A DNA stretch of 64,000 bases from Parendozoicomonas haliclonae. Its GTDB lineage: Bacteria > Pseudomonadota > Gammaproteobacteria > Pseudomonadales > Endozoicomonadaceae. Below are positions 1-9,217 of this stretch, one piece after another (positions within the stretch are counted from its first letter, which is position 1; each line of letters opens with the position of its first letter). The position numbers were made by a program, and so were the translations under genes. Where the stretch lies: assembly GCF_900174585.1 (NCBI RefSeq), contig NZ_FWPT01000002.1, positions 638,225 through 702,224 of the forward strand. Reading direction: 5' to 3'. Under the pieces are notes generated by a model. That model saw only the letters and a list, made by a program, of their open reading frames with translations, was not told where the DNA came from and made no database searches.

Positions 1-3000
1 ACAACTATTGAAATCGGTGCAGACAAGCGTACTGATAGAAACCTTAATAGACAGAAAAATAGTACACTGAGTGATCGCTACCACAACCACAATATTGACC
101 ATAACAAGCGTGTGGACTGGCCAGTAGAAAACTTCAGAATTGGTAACACTGCGTGGTTTAAAACACCCGACATCCGCTCGGTTGTACAGGCTGTCGTTGA
201 TGAAAATCAAGATGATGGTGTTGATAGCATCACATTCATGATGACGAACTGGGACTGGCAAGGCAGCAGTATTGATGGCGTAATTCCTAATCACCCAGAT
301 ACTGTTCCTAAACTGTTTATTACCTATAACCAGCCCAGCCCTGCTACCTTCTTGACAAGTCGAACTGCGGCTACAGTCACAGATACCGGGCAGTCGTTCA
401 AAACCGCCATGCGCTTTGATGGCGTACCGGTTCCTCAGGGCGCAAAAATCACCAAAGCCACCTTACGCCTGACACCTGCACGCTCGAACAATACCGAAGC
501 GATCTTTATGCTAAAGGCTGAGGATACCGGCAATTCTGCACCATTACAGGCAACAACTAAAAACATCTCAACCCGTAAGCTAACGTCCAATTTTACCCAA
601 GGTGTACTCCCTCCATGGGACACTATGGATAATGTTGGCGGCCCCATGAGTTACGATATGGATGTCACGGCCAGTATTCAGGAAGTGGTCAACAGAAATG
701 ACTGGTGTGGTGGCAATGCCGCGACACTTGTTGTCCAGCCAGCAGCCGGCAATACAGGATCTAGAACAATAACCAGTGAAGAGGACTCCAGTGCTGACGC
801 TCCGAAGCTGGCAATTGAATATGAAGTAACCGGCGATGAACCTGGATGCTTTAACAAAACCATCCGTTACCCCATCACTATACGGGAGGATGATGCCAGC
901 AATAATATCGGAAGCAATTGGACGAGCCTGACGTCGAATACTCTGGATCTTGGAAGATCCAATGTAGGTCTGCGCTTCTCGAAAATGCCAGTTAAGCAAG
1001 GAGCAGAAATCCTTGAAGCCTATCTTGAGGTCTCAACCTACTATTCATCCCACGATAACAAGATTGAGCTGTCGATTTTTGGTGATAAAAGCCCGGACTC
1101 GGCCCCCTTCAATGAAAGTCAATCAGCTCTGAGTGGTCGTACTAAAACCAAGAGTTCAGTCGATTGGTCGATCAGCGGTCGATGGCAGCAGAAAACGACA
1201 CTACGTTCTCCAGATATCTCCGATATTCTCAAAGAGCTGGTTGAGCAGGATGATTATCAGGCTGGGAACAGTCTAACCCTGCTGCTGAAACCGGATCGGG
1301 ACTTTGGTATGAATCGTCAGATTTATGCCTGGGATCACACCCCGACACTGGCACCCAAACTGGTGATCAAGCTGGCAGAGGAAGACTACGATGAAGACGC
1401 CACACGCCCTAAAGTGCGTGATCAACTGGCCAGTTATGTCAATGAGGCCAGAACTGGTGGCGGCACACCTACTCTGAAAAAACTGTTGGATGCTCAAGGT
1501 TATATGTCCGGCTCCAACTCTCCGATTATTGATGCCTGTCAGACCAACCATATTGTATTGCTTTCCGATGGCGAGCCTAATGACTTCGAGTCCTACGATG
1601 CACAGGCAATCCGCTCCAAGACTGGTCAGAACTGCCGTTACTACAACGGAAATATCAATGATCAGACAGATTGTGGTCGGGTTCTCACCAAATGGATGGA
1701 AGAGAACGATCAAAAATTGTCACTCGCAGGCGACAACACAATTATTACCCACACAATTGGTTTTGCGGCCACCGACCAGGCCCGCAAGTTCCTTCGGGAT
1801 ATCGCCAGCCCCCATGACGATGGTGACTCCAAGCGTTACTACGAGGCAGACGACACTAACGCCTTGATTGAAGCCTTTGGCAGTATTCTGCAGGAAATCC
1901 TTTCCGTAGAGGCCACCTTTAACAGCGCCAGTATCTCCGTCAACCAGTACCGGAGCTACCAACATAATAACGAACTTTACTATGCACTGTTCACGCCTGA
2001 GAAAGCCGTCAACTGGGACGGTAACCTGAAAAAGTACAAGCTGGGTACCGAGACAAAAACAGTAAATGGTGAGAAAGCAACCTCCTACTTCCTGGTTGAC
2101 CAGTTCAGTAAAAAAGCGATCGACTCTGACACTGGCAGCTTCAAGGAAGGCACGACCAGCTTCTGGTCATCCAGCCCGGACGGTAACAGAACCTCCCTTG
2201 GCGGCGCGGCCTCACGCTTGAAGCCCCCCCATGAGCGCAAAATCTATACCGATATTGGCCTCAGCGATAAAGAAAACCTGAAAGACCAGCCTTTGGAGAT
2301 TGATAACAAGGCTATCACCAAAGCGCTTCTTGGGGATGCTGGCATGGACAATTCCCAGCGAAATAAAGTTATCAACTGGGCTCGTGGTATCAACCCAGAG
2401 ACCGGCCTGCCACGGCAACAACTGGGTGACCCACTGCATTCCCAGCCGGCACTGGTCAGCTACGGCTGTCGTGTTTATAACCCACCGAAGGATGGAAAGG
2501 TGAAAACCTGCAAGGAAGAAGATCTGGCGCTGTTCTTTGGTACCAACCAGGGTTTCCTGCACGCCATTGACAGTGGTACTGGAGACGAACTGTTTTCCTA
2601 TATTCCGGAGGAGCTGCTGGGCAACCTTGATCGCTTTGCCAACAACGAATCCATCTCAACCGATGGCCAGAAAGTTTACGGCATAGACGGCAGTCCTACA
2701 GTATTGCGAATTGACATCGATAAGGATGGAAACATCGAAGCCTCTGATGGCGACAGAGTTTATCTTTATGTAGGCATGCGCCGTGGTGGCTCTTCCTATG
2801 TGGCGCTTGATATCACTAACCGGAACGATCCAAAACTGCTTTGGAAGCTGAATATCAACACCAAGGGCATGTCCCGACTGGGGCAAAGCTGGTCCCGTCC
2901 AGATCTTACCAAGGTGCTGATTGGTGATGGTGATGGTGATGACAATGTTCGTCATACTTTGGTATTTGGTGGCGGCTATGATGCCGACACTAACGATGCC

Positions 3001-4038
3001 ATGAGCAAGGCAAGGCAAAATCATAACGCCGGCAATTCCGTCTTTATGATCGATGCCCTGACCGGTGAGCTCCTATGGAGTGCCGGTAGGCATGCCGATG
3101 CCACCCTTAAACTGGACAAAATGAAATACAGCATCCCTGGGGACATCACTATTCTGGACATGAACTTTGATGGCTTTGGGGACCAAATCATCTTTGCCGA
3201 TATGGGCGGACAGGTCTGGCGTCTGTTTATCGACCAGCAGGCCGGCAAGAAGACCAAAAAGGTTACCGTTGCACCATTTGGAGGTACTGGAAAAGACGGG
3301 GCTGCGGGTGTAGTGGCAGATCTGAATGATGGAACCAAAGCCGGTAACCGTCGCTTCTATATGAAGCCTGTCACCGGTCTGACTCAAGCAGGTGATCGTA
3401 CGCTGTTCACCATCGGAGTCGGCTCTGGTTATCGGGCTCACCCGCTGGATGAGATTGTTGATGACCGATTCTACGTGCTGAAATCCGAGGCCATCTTCAA
3501 TAACACCCAGGCCACCACTATGGTCGAATCGACGCTTTATGATGCAACAGATAACAAAGCACAAAAGGGAACCGAGGCAGAGCAAGAAGCGGCCAAAGAA
3601 TCGCTGGCACTGATCAAAACCGATAAAAACGGCCAAAAGATCGAAGTTTCCGACGGCGGCTGGTACATCCGTCTGGAAGCCCCCGGTGAGAAAGCCTTAT
3701 CGGATATCTCCCTGATTGATGGTTACTTCAGCTTTGTAAGCTATGAGCCCGAAGCCATAGCCAGCAGTTGTAAGGCCGTTCAGGGTGTGAATCGTTATTA
3801 CAGTTTCAAAGCCTCCGATGGCACTGCACCGAATGCTGAACGTAAAACTGTGGTTGAAAACACCGGTATCATCTCGTCCACACGCTTGGTTGTGGTGAAC
3901 AAAGGCGAGCTGATAGGTGCAACAGAAGGTGCGACCGGTCTGGTGCCTTTGGAATGTGTGGGAACCGAGTGTTTCCCTAAAGATTCCACTTCGACTGTTC
4001 GCCAGACCGGCTGGATAGACCGTAAAACCCAGAACTGA
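1..4038 (+). CDS. pilY1: PilY1-like type IV pilus tip/adhesin protein (5' end cut off by window)
   Basis: The frame is open from base 1, so the N-terminus lies outside the window. PilY1 is a pilus-tip protein involved in pilus extension, adhesion and calcium-dependent control. The C-terminal half is the typical PilY1 beta-propeller: GDPLHSQPALV, then FFGTNQGFLHAID, with an EF-hand-like calcium loop (DIDKDGNIEASDGD, codons starting near 2713) and an Asp-rich GDGDGDD stretch near 2926. Upstream is the second half of a von Willebrand A fold: GGTPTLKKL near 1459 supplies the MIDAS threonine and HIVLLSDGEPN follows near 1549. Before it lie two and a half related beta-rich modules of about 160 residues (ends near 330, 840 and 1380) that resemble DNRLRE-type domains. 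They appear to interrupt the VWA domain, because the MIDAS DxSxS motif must lie further upstream. A strong hairpin follows the stop codon, and a pilin gene is next on the same strand. Confidence 0.9.
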   Translation, partial: TTIEIGADKRTDRNLNRQKNSTLSDRYHNHNIDHNKRVDWPVENFRIGNTAWFKTPDIRSVVQAVVDENQDDGVDSITFMMTNWDWQGSSIDGVIPNHPDTVPKLFITYNQPSPATFLTSRTAATVTDTGQSFKTAMRFDGVPVPQGAKITKATLRLTPARSNNTEAIFMLKAEDTGNSAPLQATTKNISTRKLTSNFTQGVLPPWDTMDNVGGPMSYDMDVTASIQEVVNRNDWCGGNAATLVVQPAAGNTGSRTITSEEDSSADAPKLAIEYEVTGDEPGCFNKTIRYPITIREDDASNNIGSNWTSLTSNTLDLGRSNVGLRFSKMPVKQGAEILEAYLEVSTYYSSHDNKIELSIFGDKSPDSAPFNESQSALSGRTKTKSSVDWSISGRWQQKTTLRSPDISDILKELVEQDDYQAGNSLTLLLKPDRDFGMNRQIYAWDHTPTLAPKLVIKLAEEDYDEDATRPKVRDQLASYVNEARTGGGTPTLKKLLDAQGYMSGSNSPIIDACQTNHIVLLSDGEPNDFESYDAQAIRSKTGQNCRYYNGNINDQTDCGRVLTKWMEENDQKLSLAGDNTIITHTIGFAATDQARKFLRDIASPHDDGDSKRYYEADDTNALIEAFGSILQEILSVEATFNSASISVNQYRSYQHNNELYYALFTPEKAVNWDGNLKKYKLGTETKTVNGEKATSYFLVDQFSKKAIDSDTGSFKEGTTSFWSSSPDGNRTSLGGAASRLKPPHERKIYTDIGLSDKENLKDQPLEIDNKAITKALLGDAGMDNSQRNKVINWARGINPETGLPRQQLGDPLHSQPALVSYGCRVYNPPKDGKVKTCKEEDLALFFGTNQGFLHAIDSGTGDELFSYIPEELLGNLDRFANNESISTDGQKVYGIDGSPTVLRIDIDKDGNIEASDGDRVYLYVGMRRGGSSYVALDITNRNDPKLLWKLNINTKGMSRLGQSWSRPDLTKVLIGDGDGDDNVRHTLVFGGGYDADTNDAMSKARQNHNAGNSVFMIDALTGELLWSAGRHADATLKLDKMKYSIPGDITILDMNFDGFGDQIIFADMGGQVWRLFIDQQAGKKTKKVTVAPFGGTGKDGAAGVVADLNDGTKAGNRRFYMKPVTGLTQAGDRTLFTIGVGSGYRAHPLDEIVDDRFYVLKSEAIFNNTQATTMVESTLYDATDNKAQKGTEAEQEAAKESLALIKTDKNGQKIEVSDGGWYIRLEAPGEKALSDISLIDGYFSFVSYEPEAIASSCKAVQGVNRYYSFKASDGTAPNAERKTVVENTGIISSTRLVVVNKGELIGATEGATGLVPLECVGTECFPKDSTSTVRQTGWIDRKTQN

Positions 4039-4050
4039 TTTATTGTTCAA

Positions 4051-4075
4051 TGAGCCCCGAGAGGGGCTCACTTTT
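4051..4075 (+). terminator. Terminator-like hairpin after pilY1
   Basis: Perfect 8-bp stem (TGAGCCCC / GGGGCTCA) with a GAGA loop, followed by CTTTTG. It lies 12 bp after the pilY1 stop and before the pilin start, so it may attenuate rather than fully end transcription. Confidence 0.7.
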
Positions 4076-4088
4076 GTGATTTAGAACT

Positions 4089-4487
4089 ATGCAGAAAAGT
4101 GTCCGGGGTTTTTCCCTTGTTGAGCTTATGATCGTTGTTGCCATTATTGGCATATTGTCCGCTGTCGCCTATCCATCCTATCAGAACTATGTCACTCGCA
4201 ACGCCTGTGAAGACGCCAGGGGAACACTGTTGGCAGCAGCCAGTGCTTTGGAGCGTTATCGGTCGGAAAATCGTGGCTACACGGGAGCCGTAGCAGGCAC
4301 TCACTTCCCCGATAGAAGCCCTGTTGATGGCGGCACTCAAAACTATACCATCGCTTTTGATACCGCCCCGACAGCCATTACCTTCACGTTGACGGCAACC
4401 TCCAGAGCAGGTAGCAACTACCCCGCCATTACTCTGAACCAGTCGGGTGTAGGTTCCGTTGATGGCGGTGCATTTTCCTGCCAGTAA
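4089..4487 (+). CDS. pilE: Type IV minor pilin, PilE-like
   Basis: A 132-residue prepilin with a class III leader: six residues, then the G7/F8 PilD cleavage site, Glu at mature position 5, and a hydrophobic N-terminal helix (residues 8-28, [19 protein letters not shown]). Two cysteines (C40 and C131) could form the disulfide of the C-terminal D-region. Size and C-terminal form fit PilE-type minor pilins, which prime the pilus together with PilY1. The position directly after pilY1 matches the fimU-pilV-pilW-pilX-pilY1-pilE order of pseudomonads. The ribosome-binding site is weak, so translation may depend on the upstream message. Confidence 0.88.
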   Translation: MQKSVRGFSLVELMIVVAIIGILSAVAYPSYQNYVTRNACEDARGTLLAAASALERYRSENRGYTGAVAGTHFPDRSPVDGGTQNYTIAFDTAPTAITFTLTATSRAGSNYPAITLNQSGVGSVDGGAFSCQ

Positions 4488-4508
4488 TAACCTTCACGAC
4501 TTACAACC

Positions 4509-5018
4509 TTATCGCCCGGATTGCTTACCTGCGATCCGGGTCGCAAATGACATCCCCAGCGCTGACACCACAAAGACCAAATGAATCACGGTGTACCAGA
4601 GAATCTTATCGTTTGGGATCTTCTCCACATCCATAAACACTCTTAACAGATGAATGGAAGATATCGCCACGATGGAGACAGACAACTTTGTTTTAAGAGT
4701 GTCGGCATCCATCTTGCCTAGCCATGTCAGCTCTCTATCCTCGGAAGCCATATCAATCTTGGAAACAAAATTTTCATAGCTGCTGAGCATCACCATCAGC
4801 GTAAGACCGCTGACCAGCACCAGATCCACAACCCCAAGCGTCGCAAGAATTAATGACTTATCACTGATCACCGTGATATTTGCCAGTAATTCAAACATGG
4901 TCTGGTAAAACTTTATGAGGACTGCAACAAGAACAAGGCTCAAGCCTAAATAAAGAGGCGCCAACAACCAGCGCGAAGAATAAATAAGAGACTCAAGAGA
5001 CTTTTCCAGTGCTTTCAT
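4509..5018 (-). CDS. YqhA/UPF0114 family membrane protein
   Basis: A 169-residue protein with about four membrane segments. The start MKALEKSLESLIYSSRW was chosen because this is where the family normally begins and because GGGGAAAG precedes the ATG by 6-7 bases; an upstream in-frame ATG at 5102 would add a charged, unconserved leader. Conserved features are the RWLLAPLYLGL segment and the SSIHLLRVFMD segment near residues 130-140. The UPF0114/YqhA family has no settled function. The gene converges on pilE and is divergent from the LysR gene. Confidence 0.8.
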   Translation of the reverse strand: MKALEKSLESLIYSSRWLLAPLYLGLSLVLVAVLIKFYQTMFELLANITVISDKSLILATLGVVDLVLVSGLTLMVMLSSYENFVSKIDMASEDRELTWLGKMDADTLKTKLSVSIVAISSIHLLRVFMDVEKIPNDKILWYTVIHLVFVVSALGMSFATRIAGKQSGR

Positions 5019-5194
5019 ACAGGTCTTTCCCCATCCCCATGGAGATTGCACTGTAGGGAAAAGCCACATAGGGAGATAGAGCCTTCCAGCCGGATCGGTC
5101 AATTCATTGATCTACGCTAAGAATCCATCCGATCTGCGTCGTCTTTGTGTTCTCTGGTAGACTCCCAAAAGAACCACCTTGGGACACAATAATA

Positions 5195-6112
5195 ATGAAC
5201 AGAAAGCTCCCTAATCTAAAAGCACTGGCAGCCTTTGAAGCTGCTGCACGCCTTGGCAGTTTTACCAAAGCCGCTGACGAGCTTTTTGTCACTCAGGCCG
5301 CCATCAGCCAGCATATTCGCCAGCTGGAAGAGAGCCTTGAAGTCCCACTGTTTATTCGTAAGCCCAGAAGCCTGAGCCTGACCCGAGAAGGGTTGCGCCT
5401 GTTGCCATCACTGAGCAGTGCCTTTGATCTGATGGCTGACTCTCTGGATAAGATCAAAAAGAAACCCGACAATAATCGCTTAAGTGTCTCCCTCACCCCC
5501 GCCCTTGCCGCCAAGTGGCTCGTTCTGCGTTTGCCAGAGTTCTGGCAGCAATTTCCGGAGATTGATCTGCGACTGCACCACTCCATTTCTCCCGTGGATT
5601 TTGTGAATGATGATATTGATGTTGCCATTCGCTGGGGAGAAGGCGACTGGCCCGGTCTGACGGCTGAATTTCTTATCCCCGGGGAGCTGGTTCCCGTGTG
5701 CAGTCCATCTCTGCTGGTAGGCCGTAAGCCGCTGGCCAAACCTTCCGATCTTGTGCATCACACATTGCTGCATGAAGACAGCCACGATGATTGGGAGCAA
5801 TGGCTCAAGATGGCAGGAATCGAGAGTGTCGAAGGCACCAGTGGCCCGATCATAGACGACAGCAATGCCCTGCTTCTGGCTGCAGCCGATGGTCAGGGTG
5901 TAGCCCTCGGGCGCACTGCATTTATTCGGGAAGACCTTGCCGCCGGACGGCTGGTGAAACCTTTCGATCTGGTGTTACAAAAGAGTCAGGCCTATTACCT
6001 GGTTTACCCAGAAGGGGCGCAGCAATCAGCCGGTTTTCAGGCTTTCCGTACGTTTCTGAAGCAACAGGTGAAAGCCTCCTTTCCAAAGCATAAAGCACTA
6101 GAACCTGCTTAG
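5195..6112 (+). CDS. LysR-family regulator, GcvA-like
   Basis: A 305-residue LysR-type transcription factor. The N-terminal winged helix (MNRKLPNLKALAAFEAAARLGSF... then TKAADELFVTQAAISQHIRQLE) has the wording typical of GcvA-type regulators, with a LysR substrate-binding domain from about residue 90. The ATG at 5195 is preferred over an upstream ATG at 5147 because the family starts a few residues before LPNLKALAAFE. It lies 112 bp upstream of, and on the same strand as, gcvPA, so it is a good candidate regulator of the following glycine-dehydrogenase operon. GcvA in enterobacteria responds to glycine; the ligand here is inferred only from the neighbours. Confidence 0.85.
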   Translation: MNRKLPNLKALAAFEAAARLGSFTKAADELFVTQAAISQHIRQLEESLEVPLFIRKPRSLSLTREGLRLLPSLSSAFDLMADSLDKIKKKPDNNRLSVSLTPALAAKWLVLRLPEFWQQFPEIDLRLHHSISPVDFVNDDIDVAIRWGEGDWPGLTAEFLIPGELVPVCSPSLLVGRKPLAKPSDLVHHTLLHEDSHDDWEQWLKMAGIESVEGTSGPIIDDSNALLLAAADGQGVALGRTAFIREDLAAGRLVKPFDLVLQKSQAYYLVYPEGAQQSAGFQAFRTFLKQQVKASFPKHKALEPA

Positions 6113-6224
6113 CCTGCACATAAGCTCTACTTATCCGTGACGTTAGAAAGACTCGTTTGTGAGGCCGTTTTCTGCTGATTAGCATGAAAGACACTGTTCA
6201 CAAGAGCGCACAAACGGCACGTCT

Positions 6225-7619
6225 ATGAGTACGACACAGAAAAAGACCGTCTACCCCTACATACCCAACTCCACCCCTCAAGCCCGGCAATTTATGCTGG
6301 ATGCCGTGAACGCCAAAAGCGTTGACGAGTTCTATGCCGATATTCCCAAGCATCTGAAACTGGATGGTCTGCTTGATCTGCCAGCTCCCAAACTATCCGA
6401 GTTTGGGCTTAAGCGTCATGTGCAAAAGCTGCTGAATAAAAATACCAGCACCGAAGATAATCTGAGCTTTCTCGGCGGTGGCTGCTACCAGCACCACGTG
6501 CCATCCGTCTGCGACGAGGTTAACCAGCGCAGTGAGTTTGTGACCGCTTACGCCGGCGAACCTTACGACGACCATGGTCGTTTTCAGGCTCTGTTTGAAT
6601 ATACCAGCCTGATGGGTGAGCTGCTGGAAATGGATGTGGTGAACGTACCCGTTTACGATGGTTTCCAGGCCGCAGCTACCAGCATTCGGATGGCCTGCCG
6701 CTATACCGGCAAACGCAAGGCGCTGATCTCCGGAGCCATCAACCCTGACAAACTCAAGATGATAACCACCTACTGTCAGGCCGATGTGGATATCCATGTT
6801 ATCCCCGTCGATCAAAAGACCGGCGGCCTCTGCCGTGCCAGCCTGAAAGATCTTCTCGATGATCAGACCGCCGTTGTTTACTTCGATAACCCGAACTATC
6901 TGGGCGTGATTGAAGATGGCGAAGCCATTTGTTCGCTGGCGAACGAAGCGGGAGCCGTACCGGCTGTTGCTGTTGATCCCATCAGTTTGGGAGTGCTTGC
7001 TCCGCCCGCCAACTACGGTGCGAAACTGGTCACCGGAGATATCCAGCCTTTGGGCATGCATATGCAGTTTGGTGGCGGTCATGCCGGATTTATCGCCAGC
7101 CACGATGAACCGGATATGGTCATGCAGTATCCCTCCCGTCTGTTTGGTATCGCGCCCACAGAAGTTCCTGGTGAATACGGGTTTGGTGATGTCGCCTTTG
7201 AACGAACCTCCTTTGAAAAAAGGGAGAACGGTCAGGAGTATGTCGGCACTGCCGCTGTGCTCTGGGGTATTACTGCCGGCGTCTATCTGGCCACTATGGG
7301 ACCGCAGGGGATGCAGGAGATTGGTGAAGGCATTCTGCAACGTAACTGTTATGCCAAGCAGCAGTTGAGCAAGCTGCCGGGTGTAAACGTGCCTCACTTT
7401 GATCAGCCGCACTTCAAAGAGTTTGTCGTGAACTTTGACGACACCGGCAAGACGGTCGCCGAGATCAACCTTGCTTTGCAGGAGAAAGGCATCTTTGCCG
7501 GCCATGATCTTTCTGCAGACTGGCCCGAGCTGGGCCAGAGCGCTCTCTACTGCTTTACCGAGGTTCATACCCAGAACGATATCGACACACTCTGCCAGGC
7601 ACTGACGGAGGTCCTGTAA
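6225..7619 (+). CDS. gcvPA: Glycine dehydrogenase (decarboxylating) subunit 1, GcvPA-type
   Basis: A 464-residue protein that matches the N-terminal half of the P-protein in its split form. Family signatures include NLSFLGGGCYQHHVPSVC (about residue 79), FEYTSLMGELLEMDVVNVPVYDG and GDIQPLGMHMQFGGGHAGF. Together with GcvPB it forms the PLP enzyme that decarboxylates glycine and passes the aminomethyl group to lipoyl-GcvH. The stop overlaps the gcvPB start in TAATG, so the two are translationally coupled. No gcvT or gcvH is nearby, which is unusual for a gcvP operon. Confidence 0.92.
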   Translation: MSTTQKKTVYPYIPNSTPQARQFMLDAVNAKSVDEFYADIPKHLKLDGLLDLPAPKLSEFGLKRHVQKLLNKNTSTEDNLSFLGGGCYQHHVPSVCDEVNQRSEFVTAYAGEPYDDHGRFQALFEYTSLMGELLEMDVVNVPVYDGFQAAATSIRMACRYTGKRKALISGAINPDKLKMITTYCQADVDIHVIPVDQKTGGLCRASLKDLLDDQTAVVYFDNPNYLGVIEDGEAICSLANEAGAVPAVAVDPISLGVLAPPANYGAKLVTGDIQPLGMHMQFGGGHAGFIASHDEPDMVMQYPSRLFGIAPTEVPGEYGFGDVAFERTSFEKRENGQEYVGTAAVLWGITAGVYLATMGPQGMQEIGEGILQRNCYAKQQLSKLPGVNVPHFDQPHFKEFVVNFDDTGKTVAEINLALQEKGIFAGHDLSADWPELGQSALYCFTEVHTQNDIDTLCQALTEVL

Positions 7620-9217
7620 TGAATTATTCCGATACTGATATCCGCAAGCATCGTCATACAGACGGAAAACCTAACCTGCGTCGCTTTCATCAGGCTCGCT
7701 GGGATGAGCCGGTGGTGATGGAACTCTCCGCTGAAGGCGAGCGTGGCATTCTTATTCCGGAAGCGGAACAGGCTGTTCGTGATGCGGCGGCTAATGTCTA
7801 CGACACATTACCCTCGTCTATGCGTCGTAAGAACGCTCCGGCACTCCCTGAGATCGCCCAGAACCGTGTGCTGCGTCATTACCTGAGATTATCCCAGGAG
7901 AATCTGGGGGCGGATTTGCAGGTCGATATTGGTCAGGGTACCTGTACCATGAAGTACAACCCGAAAATCAATGATCAACTGGCCTACTCGCCCAAGATGG
8001 CTGAGCTGCACCCGCTGCAGGATGAAAGCACAGTGCAGGGTATTCTCGAAGTCATGCATGAGTTCGAGAAGATCATCAAAGCTATCTCCGGTATGGATAA
8101 AGCCAGCTTCCAGCCACGCGGTGGTTCGGCAGCGATCTATGCCAATGCCGCAGTGATCAAAAAGTACCACGACGCCCAAGGCAATACCCACAAGGATGAG
8201 ATCATTACCACCATGCTCTCTCATCCGTCCGATGCTGCCTGTGCCAAGCTATTTGGCTTCAAAATCATCACCCTTTATCCGGATGATGACGGTTACCCAG
8301 ATATTGAAGCTCTGAAAGCAGCCGTGTCTGAGCGCACCGCCGGTCTGATGATTACCAATCCGGAAGATACCGGTATCTTTAATCCGCGCATCCAGGAATT
8401 TGTGGATATCGTCCATGAAGTGGGTGGCTTGTGTGCCTATGACCAGGCTAATGCCAATGGCCTGCTGGGTATTACCCGTGCCCGTGATGCCGGTTTTGAT
8501 CTCTGCCAGTTCAACCTGCACAAAACCTTTTCTACGCCTCATAACAGTGGCGGCCCGGCTGTCGGCGTACAGGCGGTTACCAAAGAGTTGGTGCCTTACC
8601 TGCCCGGCCCACTGGTTGAAAACGATAACGGTCGTTATTACCTGAACGATGATCTTCCCCACGGTATCGGCAAGGTCGCAGCCTTCTATGGCGCGGCCTC
8701 TGTTGTTTTACGTGCCTATGCCTGGGTGATGAATCTTGGGGCCGAAGGCCTGAAGGAAGTGGCTGAAATCGCAGTGCTGAACAACAACTACCTGATGGGC
8801 GAAGTGCTGAAGATCAAAGGCTCCAGCGCCCCCTGGGCAAAAGGCAAACGTCGTATTGAGCAGGTACGTTACAGCTGGGAAGAACTGCATCGCGATACCG
8901 GCATTCACTCCGAGCAGCTGGGCCTGCGTATGGCTGACTATGGCCTGCACTACTGGACCAGCCATCATCCTTATCTGCTCCCGGAACCGGCCACCTTTGA
9001 GCCAACCGAGTCTTACTCCATCACCGATATGGATGAGTATGTGCGCACGCTAAAAGCCGTTACTGAAGAGGCTTACAGCAATCCGGCCATTGTCCGCAGT
9101 GCCCCCCATAACTGCCCGATCCACAAGATTCGTCATGATAACTTTGATGATCCTGAACGTTGGGCCGTGACCTGGCGCGCTTACTGCCGCAAGCATGCGG
9201 ATAGCAGCAATGGCTAA
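7619..9217 (+). CDS. gcvPB: Glycine dehydrogenase (decarboxylating) subunit 2, GcvPB-type
   Basis: A 532-residue partner of GcvPA carrying the PLP-binding half. The PLP lysine is K302 in FNLHKTFSTPHNSGGPAVG. Other family motifs are SFQPRGGSAA (about residue 163), ITNPEDTGIF and AYDQANANGL. The C-terminal APHNCPIHKIRHDNFDDPERW stretch is usual for subunit 2, although APHNCP replaces the more common sequence ending in VRRLDE. It starts in the gcvPA stop (TAATG) and ends inside the next gene, which gives a tightly packed operon. Confidence 0.92.
   Translation: MNYSDTDIRKHRHTDGKPNLRRFHQARWDEPVVMELSAEGERGILIPEAEQAVRDAAANVYDTLPSSMRRKNAPALPEIAQNRVLRHYLRLSQENLGADLQVDIGQGTCTMKYNPKINDQLAYSPKMAELHPLQDESTVQGILEVMHEFEKIIKAISGMDKASFQPRGGSAAIYANAAVIKKYHDAQGNTHKDEIITTMLSHPSDAACAKLFGFKIITLYPDDDGYPDIEALKAAVSERTAGLMITNPEDTGIFNPRIQEFVDIVHEVGGLCAYDQANANGLLGITRARDAGFDLCQFNLHKTFSTPHNSGGPAVGVQAVTKELVPYLPGPLVENDNGRYYLNDDLPHGIGKVAAFYGAASVVLRAYAWVMNLGAEGLKEVAEIAVLNNNYLMGEVLKIKGSSAPWAKGKRRIEQVRYSWEELHRDTGIHSEQLGLRMADYGLHYWTSHHPYLLPEPATFEPTESYSITDMDEYVRTLKAVTEEAYSNPAIVRSAPHNCPIHKIRHDNFDDPERWAVTWRAYCRKHADSSNG

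Noticed and set aside
6113..6224. Glycine riboswitch in front of gcvPA
   Set aside because: I looked for the conserved glycine aptamer segments and did not find them; only the LysR gene suggests regulation.
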